From the NCBI GenBank assembly GCA_045614605.1, contig JAZLDH010000007.1:164234-228233 (forward strand): 64,000 nucleotides of DNA, read 5' to 3'. Source of the stretch: Onthomorpha sp937906975 (lineage in GTDB: Bacteria; Bacteroidota; Bacteroidia; Bacteroidales; P3). A program made the position numbers and the translations under genes. Positions 33,992-42,638 of this stretch are shown here, piece after piece. Each line of letters starts with the position of its first letter. The stretch's first letter is position 1. The notes under the pieces are model-generated. The model was given only the letters and a program-made list of their open reading frames with translations. It had not been told where the DNA came from and did no database searches.

Positions 33992-35486
33992 CTTTTTGTA
34001 AAGTATTGTTTATTTCTTTATTCATTTGAGAACCAAGTATCATTGGTGCATCACTTTGCACTGCATCATACATATTTTCAAATCTAACAAACTTTTCTAC
34101 AAATCTTAAATTAACATCTCCTGGCTCTCCCGAACGGTGCTTTGCTATTATAAGCTTTGCTAATCCCTCGGTACTCATTCCGTTTTCTACATCTATACCA
34201 TAATATGATGGACGATAAACAAACATTACCATATCGGCATCTTGTTCAATCGCTCCTGATTCTCTAAGGTCAGAAAGTTGAGGACGTTTGCTCCCTCCTC
34301 TTGTTTCCACCGCTCTTGATAGCTGTGAAAGTGCCATAATTGGAACTCCAATTTCTTTTGATAAGGCTTTTAATTGTCTTGATATATATGAGATTTCTTG
34401 TTCACGATTTCCTCCATTTTTCATGCTTTCTCCGCCCGACATTAGTTGCAAATAGTCAATGAATATCATTTGAATATCATATTTTTGCTTCAAACGTCTG
34501 CACTTTGCTCTTAGTTCAAAGATTGTTAAGCCTGGATTGTCATCTATATACATAGGTGCGTGTGCTAAGGCATTGGTTTTGTTTCTTAGTTGTTCTTTTT
34601 CCCAATCTTGTAATTCTCCTTTTAGTTTAAACTTCTTAGCCTCTATCCCACTCTCTGCTGCAATCAAACGCGACATTAACTCTGTCGCCGTCATTTCTAA
34701 AGAAAAAATCGCAACCGGTTTGTGAAAATCTACCGCCATATTTCTTGCCATTGTAAGTGCAAGTGCGGTTTTTCCCATCGCTGGTCTTGCTGCCAAAATA
34801 AGTAAAGTCCCTTTTTGAAATCCTCCTGTTCTTGCATCTAAATCGTTAAAGCCCGTAACAACACCCATTGCATCGTCTTGGGAATTTTGGTTTGCCTCTA
34901 TTTCTTTCAATGTTGTAGATAAAAGAACGTCCATTGAATGAAAATCGGACTTAAAACTACTATCGTTTATCTCTAAGAATTTTGTTTCGGTTCTATCTAA
35001 GAGGTTTAGAACATCCATTGTGTCATCGTAAGAATCCCTTAAAGTTTCGGTAGATACTCTAATAAGTTCTCTTTGTATGTATTTTTCTGATAAAATTCTA
35101 ACGTGGTATTCTATGTGTGCGGCAGAGGTAATTCTACTTGTAAGGGATACTAATTTATTTAACCCTCCTACATATTCAAAATTATCATCTTTTTTTAGTT
35201 GGTCCGAAACGCTTAATAAATCAACAGGATGTCCATCTCTAAATAAAGTAGAAATGGCTTTGTAAATCACTTGATGTGTTTCTAAATAGAAATATTCTCC
35301 TCTTAAAATATCTATCGCATTTGTAATTGCATTTTGATCCAACAACAAAGCACCTAATACCGATTCTTCAACCTCAATGGCTTGTGGCGGAATCTTACCA
35401 TTCATATTAAAAGCCTCTTCTTGCGACATTCTTGTTTTTTGTCGTTTAACCGCTCTGCCTAATTGCTCCAAATTCTTAGTATCCAT
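33972..35486 (-). CDS. dnaB: Replicative DNA helicase DnaB
   Basis: DnaB unwinds DNA ahead of the replication fork as a hexamer. The protein has the N-terminal domain (PQAIEVEESVLGALLLDQNAI) and a RecA-like core with Walker A AARPAMGKTALALTMARNMA, FSLEMTATELMSRL, the Walker B region MIFIDYLQLM and QLSRAVETRGGSKRPQLSDLRESGAIEQDADMV. I chose the ATG at 35486 (504 residues). A longer frame starts at a TTG at 35513, but that would overlap the promoter at 35511-35518. Confidence 0.96.
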   Translation of the reverse strand: MDTKNLEQLGRAVKRQKTRMSQEEAFNMNGKIPPQAIEVEESVLGALLLDQNAITNAIDILRGEYFYLETHQVIYKAISTLFRDGHPVDLLSVSDQLKKDDNFEYVGGLNKLVSLTSRITSAAHIEYHVRILSEKYIQRELIRVSTETLRDSYDDTMDVLNLLDRTETKFLEINDSSFKSDFHSMDVLLSTTLKEIEANQNSQDDAMGVVTGFNDLDARTGGFQKGTLLILAARPAMGKTALALTMARNMAVDFHKPVAIFSLEMTATELMSRLIAAESGIEAKKFKLKGELQDWEKEQLRNKTNALAHAPMYIDDNPGLTIFELRAKCRRLKQKYDIQMIFIDYLQLMSGGESMKNGGNREQEISYISRQLKALSKEIGVPIMALSQLSRAVETRGGSKRPQLSDLRESGAIEQDADMVMFVYRPSYYGIDVENGMSTEGLAKLIIAKHRSGEPGDVNLRFVEKFVRFENMYDAVQSDAPMILGSQMNKEINNTLQKDESAPF

Positions 35487-35510
35487 ACGTATAAAAAAGT
35501 GTTTAGCGAG

Positions 35511-35518
35511 CAAAGATA
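35511..35518 (-). promoter_or_regulatory. Promoter -7 element for dnaB
   Basis: The minus strand reads TATCTTTG followed by C, 24 bases before the chosen dnaB start. This helps exclude the upstream TTG. Confidence 0.6.
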
Positions 35519-35535
35519 CTATTATTTTTTTGTAT

Positions 35536-35543
35536 TACCTTTG
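35536..35543 (+). promoter_or_regulatory. Promoter -7 element for the radical SAM gene
   Basis: TACCTTTG followed by C lies 26 bases before the ATG, 17 bases from the divergent dnaB element. Confidence 0.6.
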
Positions 35544-35569
35544 CATGTTGAAAAATTATTGTCGCTATT

Positions 35570-36508
35570 ATGAATAATATACCTTACGATGAATATGAAT
35601 TATCTTTGCTTTCCTCTTGTGAGTTATGTCCAAGAAAGTGTAAAGTAAATAGATTGAAAGGTGAAAAAGGCTTTTGCAATACAGATGCAGGGATAAATAT
35701 TTCCTTAGTGTGTAATCACAATGGTGAAGAGCCTGTTTTGTGTGGAGAGAAAGGGATTTGTAACGTGTTTTTTACCCATTGCAATCTTCAATGCCTATAT
35801 TGTCAAAACAAACAAATAAGTGATAATAAAAAAGAGGTAAAATCCTCTTACAATGACTTTGAAACCTTGATTGAGGATATTAAAAAGGTATTAAAAGAAA
35901 GCGAAAATGTATTAGGATTTGTTAGTCCAACGCATAATATTCCACTTATGAGGGCGATTATTAGGAGATTGAATAGTGATGGTTTTTATCCTAAAATCGT
36001 TTATAATACAAATGCTTATGATAATGTAGAGGTGTTAAAGGATTTGGAGGAAATAGTAAATATTTACTTACCAGACTATAAATATTCCGATAATTTGCTT
36101 GCAAAAGAGCTTTCTTTGGCGGAAAATTACCCTCAAATGGCATTAAATGCTATAAAAGAAATGTATTGTCAAAAAGGAAATAGACTAATTTTTGATGAAC
36201 AAAACAACTTGGAAAGCGGTTTAATAATACGTCATTTAGTTTTACCAAATCAAATTGAAAATTCTAAAAACGCATTGTTAAATATTAGCGATATTTCCTT
36301 GAATTTACACTTTTCTATTATGAGCCAATACACTCCTTGTAAGAAGTTTAAACAAGAATATCTAAATCAATACTTAAACAAAGAAGACTACGAAGATGTT
36401 TGCGATTACTTCTACTCTATTGGCTTATCAAAAGGGTGGTTTCAAGAACTAAGCTCACAAGGAAATCTTGTACCCGACTTTGATACTAAAACATGGACAA
36501 AGAATTGA
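35570..36508 (+). CDS. Radical SAM protein, PflX/COG1313 type
   Basis: This 312-residue Fe-S protein resembles pyruvate formate-lyase activating enzymes. An N-terminal CELCPRKCKVNR cysteine cluster precedes the radical SAM motif HCNLQCLYCQN (C-x3-C-x2-C) near residues 70-80. Further on are YNTNAYDNVEVL and YLPDYKYSDN, typical of the PflX group. The group's substrate is unknown. It stands alone, divergent from dnaB. Confidence 0.88.
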   Translation: MNNIPYDEYELSLLSSCELCPRKCKVNRLKGEKGFCNTDAGINISLVCNHNGEEPVLCGEKGICNVFFTHCNLQCLYCQNKQISDNKKEVKSSYNDFETLIEDIKKVLKESENVLGFVSPTHNIPLMRAIIRRLNSDGFYPKIVYNTNAYDNVEVLKDLEEIVNIYLPDYKYSDNLLAKELSLAENYPQMALNAIKEMYCQKGNRLIFDEQNNLESGLIIRHLVLPNQIENSKNALLNISDISLNLHFSIMSQYTPCKKFKQEYLNQYLNKEDYEDVCDYFYSIGLSKGWFQELSSQGNLVPDFDTKTWTKN

Positions 36509-36535
36509 TTTTGTAGGTTATTTCAATTTTTTTAT

Positions 36536-36543
36536 TATTTTTG
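36536..36543 (+). promoter_or_regulatory. Promoter for etfB-etfA-acd
   Basis: TATTTTTG followed by C lies 29 bases before etfB, with a TTTTG about 22 bases upstream as a -33 candidate. Confidence 0.6.
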
Positions 36544-36572
36544 CAAAGATTTTTAACTAAATTTGAATAATA

Positions 36573-37445
36573 ATGAGTTTTAAAATTGTAGTTTTGGCTA
36601 AACAGGTACCTGACACAAGAAACGTTGGAAAAGACGCTATGACAGCAGAAGGTACTGTAAACAGAGCCGCTTTGCCTGCTATTTTCAACCCAGAAGACTT
36701 AAATGCGTTGGAAATGGCTTTGCATATAAAAGATAACATCAAAGATGCCGAAGTTTGCGTTCTTACAATGGGACCATCAAGAGCAGCAGACATAATAAGA
36801 GATTCACTATATCGTGGAGCAGATTATGGTTATGTAATTTCTGATAGAAAAGTTGCAGGTTCAGACACCTTAGCAACTTCTTATACTATTAGTCAAGGTG
36901 TTAAAAAATTAGGAAAAGTAGATTTGATACTTGCAGGTCGTCAAGCCATTGACGGAGATACAGCACAAGTTGGACCACAAGTAGCAGAAAAATTAAACAT
37001 ACCTCAAATAACATACGCAGAAGAAGTAATGGACGTTAATGAAAACAAAATTCAAATCAAACGTCGTCTTGAAAGAGGTATAGAAATAGTAGAAAGTGGC
37101 TATCCTTGTTTGATAACAGTTCACGGAAGTGCTCCTGAATGTCGATTCCATCACGCAAAAAGATTGATGAAATACAAATACGCTATTTCAGAAGCAGAAG
37201 CAGCAGAACAAAACAAAGATTGCACAGCACTTTGGGAAAGAAAACCATACTTAAAAATCGAACAATGGTCAGCAGCAGACATTGAAGCAGAAGACAATCG
37301 TTTAGGATTGAGTGGTTCACCAACCAAAGTAAAGAAAATAGAAAACGTAGTTCTTGCCGAAAAAGAAAGCATCAATGTAGAAAATACCGAAGAGGCATTA
37401 AACGACTTGGTAAAAGAATTGATTGCTACGCATATTATCGGTTAA
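36573..37445 (+). CDS. etfB: Electron transfer flavoprotein beta subunit
   Basis: This 290-residue subunit pairs with EtfA and passes electrons from acyl-CoA dehydrogenase to the quinone pool or other acceptors. Visible features are KIVVLAKQVPDTRN, RAALPAIFNPEDLNALEMAL, VCVLTMGPSRAADIIRDSLYRGADYGYVISD, DTLATSYTIS and LILAGRQAIDGDTAQVGPQVAE, all typical. It is the first gene of a three-gene set with etfA and an acyl-CoA dehydrogenase. Confidence 0.94.
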   Translation: MSFKIVVLAKQVPDTRNVGKDAMTAEGTVNRAALPAIFNPEDLNALEMALHIKDNIKDAEVCVLTMGPSRAADIIRDSLYRGADYGYVISDRKVAGSDTLATSYTISQGVKKLGKVDLILAGRQAIDGDTAQVGPQVAEKLNIPQITYAEEVMDVNENKIQIKRRLERGIEIVESGYPCLITVHGSAPECRFHHAKRLMKYKYAISEAEAAEQNKDCTALWERKPYLKIEQWSAADIEAEDNRLGLSGSPTKVKKIENVVLAEKESINVENTEEALNDLVKELIATHIIG

Positions 37446-37470
37446 TTTCTAATTAAAATTGTAATCGAAA

Positions 37471-38496
37471 ATGAATAATATATTTGTATATTGCGAAATT
37501 ACAGAAGAAGGATTGATTGCTGACGTAAGTTTGGAATTAATATCCAAAGGTAGAAAATTGGCTGATGATTTATCTTGTCAATTAGAAGCAATCGTAATAG
37601 GTTCTAATGTAGAAAAATTAGAAGAAACCCTATATCCATACGGTGTAGATGTAATCAACTACGCTAACGATAAAAGATTAAGCCCTTACCAAACCCTTCC
37701 ACACTTTTCAATAGTAACAAAACTATTAAAAGAAAAACAAGCACAAATTTGCTTATTTGGAGCAACAAGCGTTGGTAGAGACTTAGCACCAAGAATTTCA
37801 TCATTATTAGGTTGTGGATTAACAGCCGATTGTACCTCATTAGAAATAGGTTCTCACGAAGACAAAAAAGCAGGAAAAGTATATGACAAACTATTATACC
37901 AAATACGTCCAGCTTTCGGAGGAAACATCATAGCAACAATCATCAACCCTGAAACAAGACCTCAAATGGCAACAGTACGTGAGGGAGTAATGAAAAAAGA
38001 AATCTACTCCGAAACTCACAAAGGTTGCTTAAACATTTTAGATGTTGAAAAATACGTAGAAGAAAACGACTTTTGTGTAAAAATACTTACAAGAGAAATT
38101 GAAGCACAAAAAATCAATATCAAAAACGCACAAATCGTTGTAATCGGAGGATACGGAATGGCATCAGGCAAAGACGGATTCAAACTAATACACGACTTAG
38201 CAAAAGTATTAGGCGGAGAAGTTGGAGCAACAAGAGCAGCCGTAGATGCAGGAATGACAGAACACGAAAGACAAGTAGGTCAAACAGGTGTTACAATCAG
38301 ACCAAAACTATGTATCGCATGTGGAGTTTCAGGAGCAGTTCAACACAGAGCAGGAATGGATCAATCATCAAAGATAATAAGCATCAACACCGATCCAAAA
38401 GCACCAATCAACTCCATAGCAGATTACACAATCATAGGTGATGCCTTTGAAATAATACCAAAACTAATCAAGTATTACAAAGCAAACACCAAGTAA
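37471..38496 (+). CDS. etfA: Electron transfer flavoprotein alpha subunit
   Basis: This 341-residue FAD-binding subunit has an N-terminal domain (ICLFGATSVGRDLAPRISSLLGCGLTADC) and the C-terminal FAD domain with VVIGGYGMASGKDGFKLI, GATRAAVDAGMTEHERQVGQTG, KLCIACGVSGAVQHRAGM and SIADYTIIGDAFEIIPKL. All usual binding residues look present. It lies 25 bases after etfB. Confidence 0.95.
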   Translation: MNNIFVYCEITEEGLIADVSLELISKGRKLADDLSCQLEAIVIGSNVEKLEETLYPYGVDVINYANDKRLSPYQTLPHFSIVTKLLKEKQAQICLFGATSVGRDLAPRISSLLGCGLTADCTSLEIGSHEDKKAGKVYDKLLYQIRPAFGGNIIATIINPETRPQMATVREGVMKKEIYSETHKGCLNILDVEKYVEENDFCVKILTREIEAQKINIKNAQIVVIGGYGMASGKDGFKLIHDLAKVLGGEVGATRAAVDAGMTEHERQVGQTGVTIRPKLCIACGVSGAVQHRAGMDQSSKIISINTDPKAPINSIADYTIIGDAFEIIPKLIKYYKANTK

Positions 38497-38517
38497 TAAA
38501 CAAATAACTATATAGAT

Positions 38518-40236
38518 ATGGGTAATTTTTTTAATGATAATGAGAATTTAAAGTTTCATCTTCACCACGAATTGATGGAAGAAATCGTTCGTTTGAAAGA
38601 AAGAGACTATGCAGATAAAGACAAATATGATTTCGCACCAGAAAACTTTGAAGACGCAATAGACTCATACGAAAGAGTATTAGGCATCATAGGCGAAATA
38701 TCATCAGACGTACTTGCAGAAAACGCAGAAAGCGTAGATAAACAAGGACCAAGAATAGAAAACAACGAAATCATTTACGCAGACGGAACACAAAAAAATC
38801 ACCAAGCATTAACAGATGCAGGCGTATATGGATTAAGCCTACCAAGACAATACGGCGGCTTAAACTTCTCATACGTTCCATACGTAATGGCAGCAGAAAT
38901 CGTTTCAAGAGGAGATTGTGGATTCGCAAACATTTGGGGACTACAAGACTGTGCAGAAACAATATATGAATTTGCATCAGAAGAAATCAAAAACGAATTT
39001 CTACCAAGAATTAACAAAGGACAAACCTGCTCAATGGACCTAACAGAACCAGACGCAGGTTCAGACCTACAAGCCGTAGGATTAAAAGCAACCTTTGATG
39101 AAGCAGCAAATTGTTGGAGACTAAACGGAGTAAAACGCTTTATCACAAACGGAGATGCCGACATAAAACTAGTACTTGCAAGAAGTGAAGAAGGCACAAA
39201 CGATGGTAGAGGATTAAGCTACTTTGTTTACGATAGAGCAAACAAAGCCGTAACCGTAAGACGTATAGAAAACAAATTAGGAATCAAAGGCTCTCCTACC
39301 GCAGAACTAGTATTCAACAACGCACCAGCACAACTAGTTGGAGACAGAAAACTAGGACTTATCAAATACGTGATGAGCCTAATGAACGGAGCAAGACTAG
39401 GAGTTGGAGCACAATCAGTAGGACTAGCAGAAGCAGCATGCAGAGAAGCAGTTAAATACGCAAACGAAAGAGAACAATTCGGAAAAGCCATCATCAACTT
39501 CCCACAAGTATATGAAATGCTTGCAAACATGAGAGCAAAAACCGATGCAATCCGTACCCTACTTTACGAAACAACACGTTGCGTAGACATGTACAAATCA
39601 CTTGAAGCAATATCAAGAGAAAGAAAACTAGAAAACGAAGAACGCGCAACCCTTAAAACCTACTCACGCTTAGCAGACGCCTTCACACCACTATTAAAAC
39701 TATTCTCATCAGAATACGCAAACCAAATCACATACGACTGCATACAAGTACACGGAGGAAGCGGATTTATGAAAGACTACGCATGCGAAAGATTTTATAG
39801 AGACGCACGTATCCTAACAATCTACGAAGGAACCTCACAACTACAAGTAGTAGCAGCAATCAGAGGAGTAGTATCAGGCGCTTACCTAGGAAGAATAAAA
39901 GAATACGAAGCAATAGAAGTAAAACCAGAATTACAAGCATTAAGAAACACACTTATCCAATTAAGAGAACAATTTGAACAATGCTACGAAAAAGTAAAAG
40001 AATTCGGTTCATCATCAGAAGCATTCGATTTCAATTCAAGAAGACTAGTAGAAATAGCAGGATACTTAGTGATGAGCAACTTGCTAATCAATGACGCAAA
40101 CAAAAACGATATGTACACAAAATCAGCACATATCATGACAAAAATAGCACAAGCCGAAATTGAAAAAGCAATCACATACATCAACAACTTCGACCCACAA
40201 ATCCTTGAAGACTATAAAAACATAATAGCAGAATAA
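38518..40236 (+). CDS. Acyl-CoA dehydrogenase family protein
   Basis: This 572-residue flavoprotein oxidises an acyl-CoA and passes electrons to the EtfAB pair encoded upstream. Features are GLSLPRQYGGLNFSYVPYVMAAEI, CSMDLTEPDAGSDLQAVGLKA, FITNGDADIKLVLARSE, ANEREQFGKAI, QVHGGSGFMKDYACERFYRDARI and the catalytic-glutamate region IYEGTSQLQ. The extra C-terminal part, about 120 residues, is typical of the longer subgroup. The substrate is unknown. Its third codon positions are strongly A/C-biased. Confidence 0.92.
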   Translation: MGNFFNDNENLKFHLHHELMEEIVRLKERDYADKDKYDFAPENFEDAIDSYERVLGIIGEISSDVLAENAESVDKQGPRIENNEIIYADGTQKNHQALTDAGVYGLSLPRQYGGLNFSYVPYVMAAEIVSRGDCGFANIWGLQDCAETIYEFASEEIKNEFLPRINKGQTCSMDLTEPDAGSDLQAVGLKATFDEAANCWRLNGVKRFITNGDADIKLVLARSEEGTNDGRGLSYFVYDRANKAVTVRRIENKLGIKGSPTAELVFNNAPAQLVGDRKLGLIKYVMSLMNGARLGVGAQSVGLAEAACREAVKYANEREQFGKAIINFPQVYEMLANMRAKTDAIRTLLYETTRCVDMYKSLEAISRERKLENEERATLKTYSRLADAFTPLLKLFSSEYANQITYDCIQVHGGSGFMKDYACERFYRDARILTIYEGTSQLQVVAAIRGVVSGAYLGRIKEYEAIEVKPELQALRNTLIQLREQFEQCYEKVKEFGSSSEAFDFNSRRLVEIAGYLVMSNLLINDANKNDMYTKSAHIMTKIAQAEIEKAITYINNFDPQILEDYKNIIAE

Positions 40237-40263
40237 AAAAAAGGATTAACACAATAACACCAA

Positions 40264-40299
40264 AAAACTCGTAAGCATCAAACCTTACGAGTTTTTTTT
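40264..40299 (+). terminator. Terminator after acyl-CoA dehydrogenase
   Basis: CTCGTAAG (40268-40275) pairs with CTTACGAG, followed by T8, and A6 precedes it. Confidence 0.85.
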
Positions 40300-40307
40300 C
40301 TTTTTCG

Positions 40308-40315
40308 TATCTTTG
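40308..40315 (+). promoter_or_regulatory. Promoter -7 element for the broken replication gene
   Basis: TATCTTTG lies 21 bases before the ATG at 40336, indicating that the remnant may still be transcribed. Confidence 0.55.
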
Positions 40316-40335
40316 TTGAAATAAAACTTTAAGCC

Positions 40336-40798
40336 ATGAGATATAATATTTTAGGATTTGACCAAGAAAAGGTGTTAGAATTAAAGACTTTTATAGAAGG
40401 CAAAGAAAAGAAATTAGACTTATCAGATTTGCTTATTCTCAATCACATCTATAATTTTTCAGAACGCAAAGGCATTAAAACCATAACACAAAATGGAATA
40501 GAATACTTTTGGGTTGAGTACAACAACCTTTTTTGAACAATGTTGGGAAGCATACAACAGAAAAGGCAATAAAGAAAAAGCAAAAATTCAATGGAATAAA
40601 ATCCCCGAAGAAAAAAAACAGCAGATTTTTGAACACATTGACGCATACGTGTACGTAAGAGAGTTTCAATTTCAAAAAAACTTTGAAAAATATTTAAGCG
40701 ACAAAGAATACGAAACCGTTGTAGCGAACAAACTCGGCATTGTTTACGATCCCGAAGAAAAAAATGAAAGGAAAAAACAGAAAAACGCTTTGATTTAG
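40336..40798 (+). pseudogene. Frameshifted phage-type replisome organiser/DnaD-like gene
   Basis: A first frame (40336-40536, 66 aa) starts MRYNILGFDQEKVLEL and ends YFWVEYNNLF, like the winged-helix N-terminus of phage replication initiators. A second frame (to 40798) begins FEQCWEAYNRKGNKEKAKIQWNKI, like the C-terminal region of such proteins. The two join smoothly if one T is removed from the T6 run at 40529-40534. The second frame has no ATG, only a TTG at 40514. Either this is a pseudogene, a sequencing error, or a slippage-controlled gene. The middle of a typical initiator is also missing, so it is more a remnant than an intact protein. Confidence 0.55.
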
Positions 40799-40804
40799 AA
40801 AATT

Positions 40805-40856
40805 ATTTCAAAGAAATATTTTTTTCTTTCTTTGATTTATTTCAATTTTTCTTTGT
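40805..40856. repeat. Three-unit 21-bp array (array G)
   Basis: CAAAG (40809), CTTTG (40830) and CTTTG (40851) are exactly 21 bases apart with T-tracts. It lies directly upstream of the promoter of the 40901 gene. Confidence 0.7.
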
Positions 40857-40909
40857 TTTTTTGTACGTTTGCAAATTAAATCTAAAAAAAGAAATAGAAT
40901 ATGAAAAAA
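40853..40909 (+). repeat. Duplicated promoter/leader, copy 1
   Basis: These 57 bases match 41691-41747 at all but one position (40867 G versus 41705 A). The unit covers the promoter element, leader, ribosome-binding region and first three codons. Confidence 0.95.
40864..40871 (+). promoter_or_regulatory. Promoter -7 element for the 218-aa outer membrane protein
   Basis: TACGTTTG followed by C lies 29 bases before the ATG, within the duplicated leader. Confidence 0.65.
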
Positions 40910-41557
40910 CTAACATTCATTGCAGTATGTCTGCTATTTGCAACAACAATGTTTGCACAAGAAAAAAAGGTAGCATTTACTTTTGATGTATCTTTTGGAA
41001 AATCAACTTCCTACAATACAGTTGGAGGATTGAATGTTGAAAGTTCTCACATTACATCTTTCCCTAATTGTTTAAACTACAAAATGGGTGCGGGAATTAG
41101 ATACAACGACAAATTAACTTTCAAAATAGACTATTTTCACACAGCAAACACATATTATTTCACAACAATAATCAATGACTATTATGAATATGAAGCAATA
41201 CAACGTATTGAAAACTTAAACTACATTGGACTAAGTGCCGCTTATTCTTATAAAATGGGTAACTCTTTTGAATTATCGCCTTATTTAGGTATCGGAGTAA
41301 TTATGGAAAAATCAAAATACCTTTCCTCCCAAACAAACACTATAATAGGTCGTTTAAACTCAAAATTTGCAACTGAATTAGGACTTTCCTTAGAATACAA
41401 AGCAACAAAGAATCTATCATTTTTTGCAACCCCTTCCCTACTATTCACCAACCTTGACTCAGGAAAACAAATCGATGAAATGAACTCTGACCCATATTTC
41501 ATATCATTTGGAAGAACATTCCTTTCAACAAACATAGGAGCACGTTTTAGATTTTAA
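40901..41557 (+). CDS. Outer membrane beta-barrel protein, 218 aa
   Basis: The protein has a signal peptide (LTFIAVCLLFATTMFAQ) and alternating strands with aromatic girdle residues (AAYSYKMGNSFELSPYLGIGV, KFATELGLSLEYKATKNLSFFATPSL). It ends in the strand FLSTNIGARFRF with terminal Phe, a standard outer membrane barrel signal. It is of the OmpA-like small barrel type with unknown cargo. The promoter and leader are almost the same as those of the next gene, fabD. Confidence 0.78.
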   Translation: MKKLTFIAVCLLFATTMFAQEKKVAFTFDVSFGKSTSYNTVGGLNVESSHITSFPNCLNYKMGAGIRYNDKLTFKIDYFHTANTYYFTTIINDYYEYEAIQRIENLNYIGLSAAYSYKMGNSFELSPYLGIGVIMEKSKYLSSQTNTIIGRLNSKFATELGLSLEYKATKNLSFFATPSLLFTNLDSGKQIDEMNSDPYFISFGRTFLSTNIGARFRF

Positions 41558-41579
41558 ACAACAAGAAAAAAAAACTTCA

Positions 41580-41618
41580 AAAAAACTCGCAGGAAACAAA
41601 TCTTGCGAGTTTTTTTTG
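41580..41618 (+). terminator. Terminator after the outer membrane protein
   Basis: CTCGCAGG pairs with CTTGCGAG (one G-T) around an AAACAAAT loop, then T8. Confidence 0.85.
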
Positions 41619-41643
41619 TTTCGCTAAAAATTTTCTTTGTTTT

Positions 41644-41675
41644 TTTTCTTTGTTTTATTTTATTTTTTCTTTGAT
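41644..41675. repeat. Two-unit 21-bp array before fabD (array H)
   Basis: CTTTG at 41648 and 41669 is 21 bases apart, with T-tracts. It resembles array G in front of the sister promoter. Confidence 0.5.
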
Positions 41676-41690
41676 TTTTTTCTATAACTA

Positions 41691-41747
41691 TTGTTTTTTT
41701 GTACATTTGCAAATTAAATCTAAAAAAAGAAATAGAATATGAAAAAA
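41691..41747 (+). repeat. Duplicated promoter/leader, copy 2
   Basis: Second copy of the 57-base unit at 40853-40909, 838 bases downstream, with one mismatch. It precedes the unrelated fabD gene. Confidence 0.95.
41702..41709 (+). promoter_or_regulatory. Promoter -7 element for fabD
   Basis: TACATTTG followed by C lies 30 bases before the fabD ATG, within leader copy 2. Confidence 0.65.
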
Positions 41748-42623
41748 GCATACGTATTTCCTGGTCAAGGAGCGCAATTTGTTGGTATGGGTAAAGACCT
41801 ATATGACAATAATGAAGAGTGTAAAGCAATGTTTGAAAAGGCAAATGAAATATTAGGTTTTAGAATTACTGATATTATGTTTGCTGGCACTGATGAACAA
41901 TTAAAACAAACTAATGTTACTCAGCCTGCTATTTTCTTACATTCTGTTATTCTTGCTCATGCTTTGGGCGAAGAGTTTAAACCTGATATGGTTGCTGGAC
42001 ACTCTTTGGGTGAGTTTTCTGCTTTGGTGGCTGCTAAGGCTATGAGTTTTGAAGATGGTTTACGTCTTGTGGCTGCAAGAGCTAATGCTATGCAAAAGGC
42101 TTGTGAGTTAGAGCCTAGTACAATGGCTGCAATCATTGGTTTAGATGATGAAAAGATTGAGCAAGTTTGTGCGGAAATTGAAGAGGTTGTTGTTCCTGCT
42201 AACTACAACTGTCCTGGTCAATTGGTTATTTCTGGTTCTATGGAAGGAATCAACAAGGCTTGTGAGGCTTTGAAGGCTGCTGGTGCTAAACGTGCTTTGC
42301 CTTTAAAGGTTGGTGGTGCTTTCCACTCTCCTCTTATGGAGCCTGCAAGAGTTGAATTGGCTGAGGCTATTGCTAATACTAATATTCAATCTCCTATTTG
42401 TCCTGTTTATCAAAACGTAAATGCTCAACCTATGACTGAGCCTGCTCAAATTAAAGAAAATCTTATCGCTCAATTAACTGCTCCTGTGAAATGGACTCAA
42501 ATTTCTAAGGCTATGGTTGAAGATGGTGCGACTACTTTTGTTGAAGTTGGTCCTGGTCAAGTTCTTCAAGGTTTGATTAAAAAGGTTAAGGCTGACGGAG
42601 AGTTTATTTCTGCTAGCATTTAA
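41739..42623 (+). CDS. fabD: Malonyl-CoA:ACP transacylase FabD
   Basis: FabD loads malonyl groups onto acyl carrier protein at the start of fatty acid elongation. The 294 residues show FPGQGAQFVGMGKDLY, TQPAIFLHSVILAHAL, the catalytic serine in VAGHSLGEFSALVAA, and the histidine region GGAFHSPLMEPA. Length is normal. Codon choice is strongly T/G-ended (GCT, GGT, GTT), unlike the A/C-ended genes just upstream. A nitroreductase follows 15 bases later. Confidence 0.96.
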   Translation: MKKAYVFPGQGAQFVGMGKDLYDNNEECKAMFEKANEILGFRITDIMFAGTDEQLKQTNVTQPAIFLHSVILAHALGEEFKPDMVAGHSLGEFSALVAAKAMSFEDGLRLVAARANAMQKACELEPSTMAAIIGLDDEKIEQVCAEIEEVVVPANYNCPGQLVISGSMEGINKACEALKAAGAKRALPLKVGGAFHSPLMEPARVELAEAIANTNIQSPICPVYQNVNAQPMTEPAQIKENLIAQLTAPVKWTQISKAMVEDGATTFVEVGPGQVLQGLIKKVKADGEFISASI

Positions 42624-42638
42624 TTCTTGATTATATAA

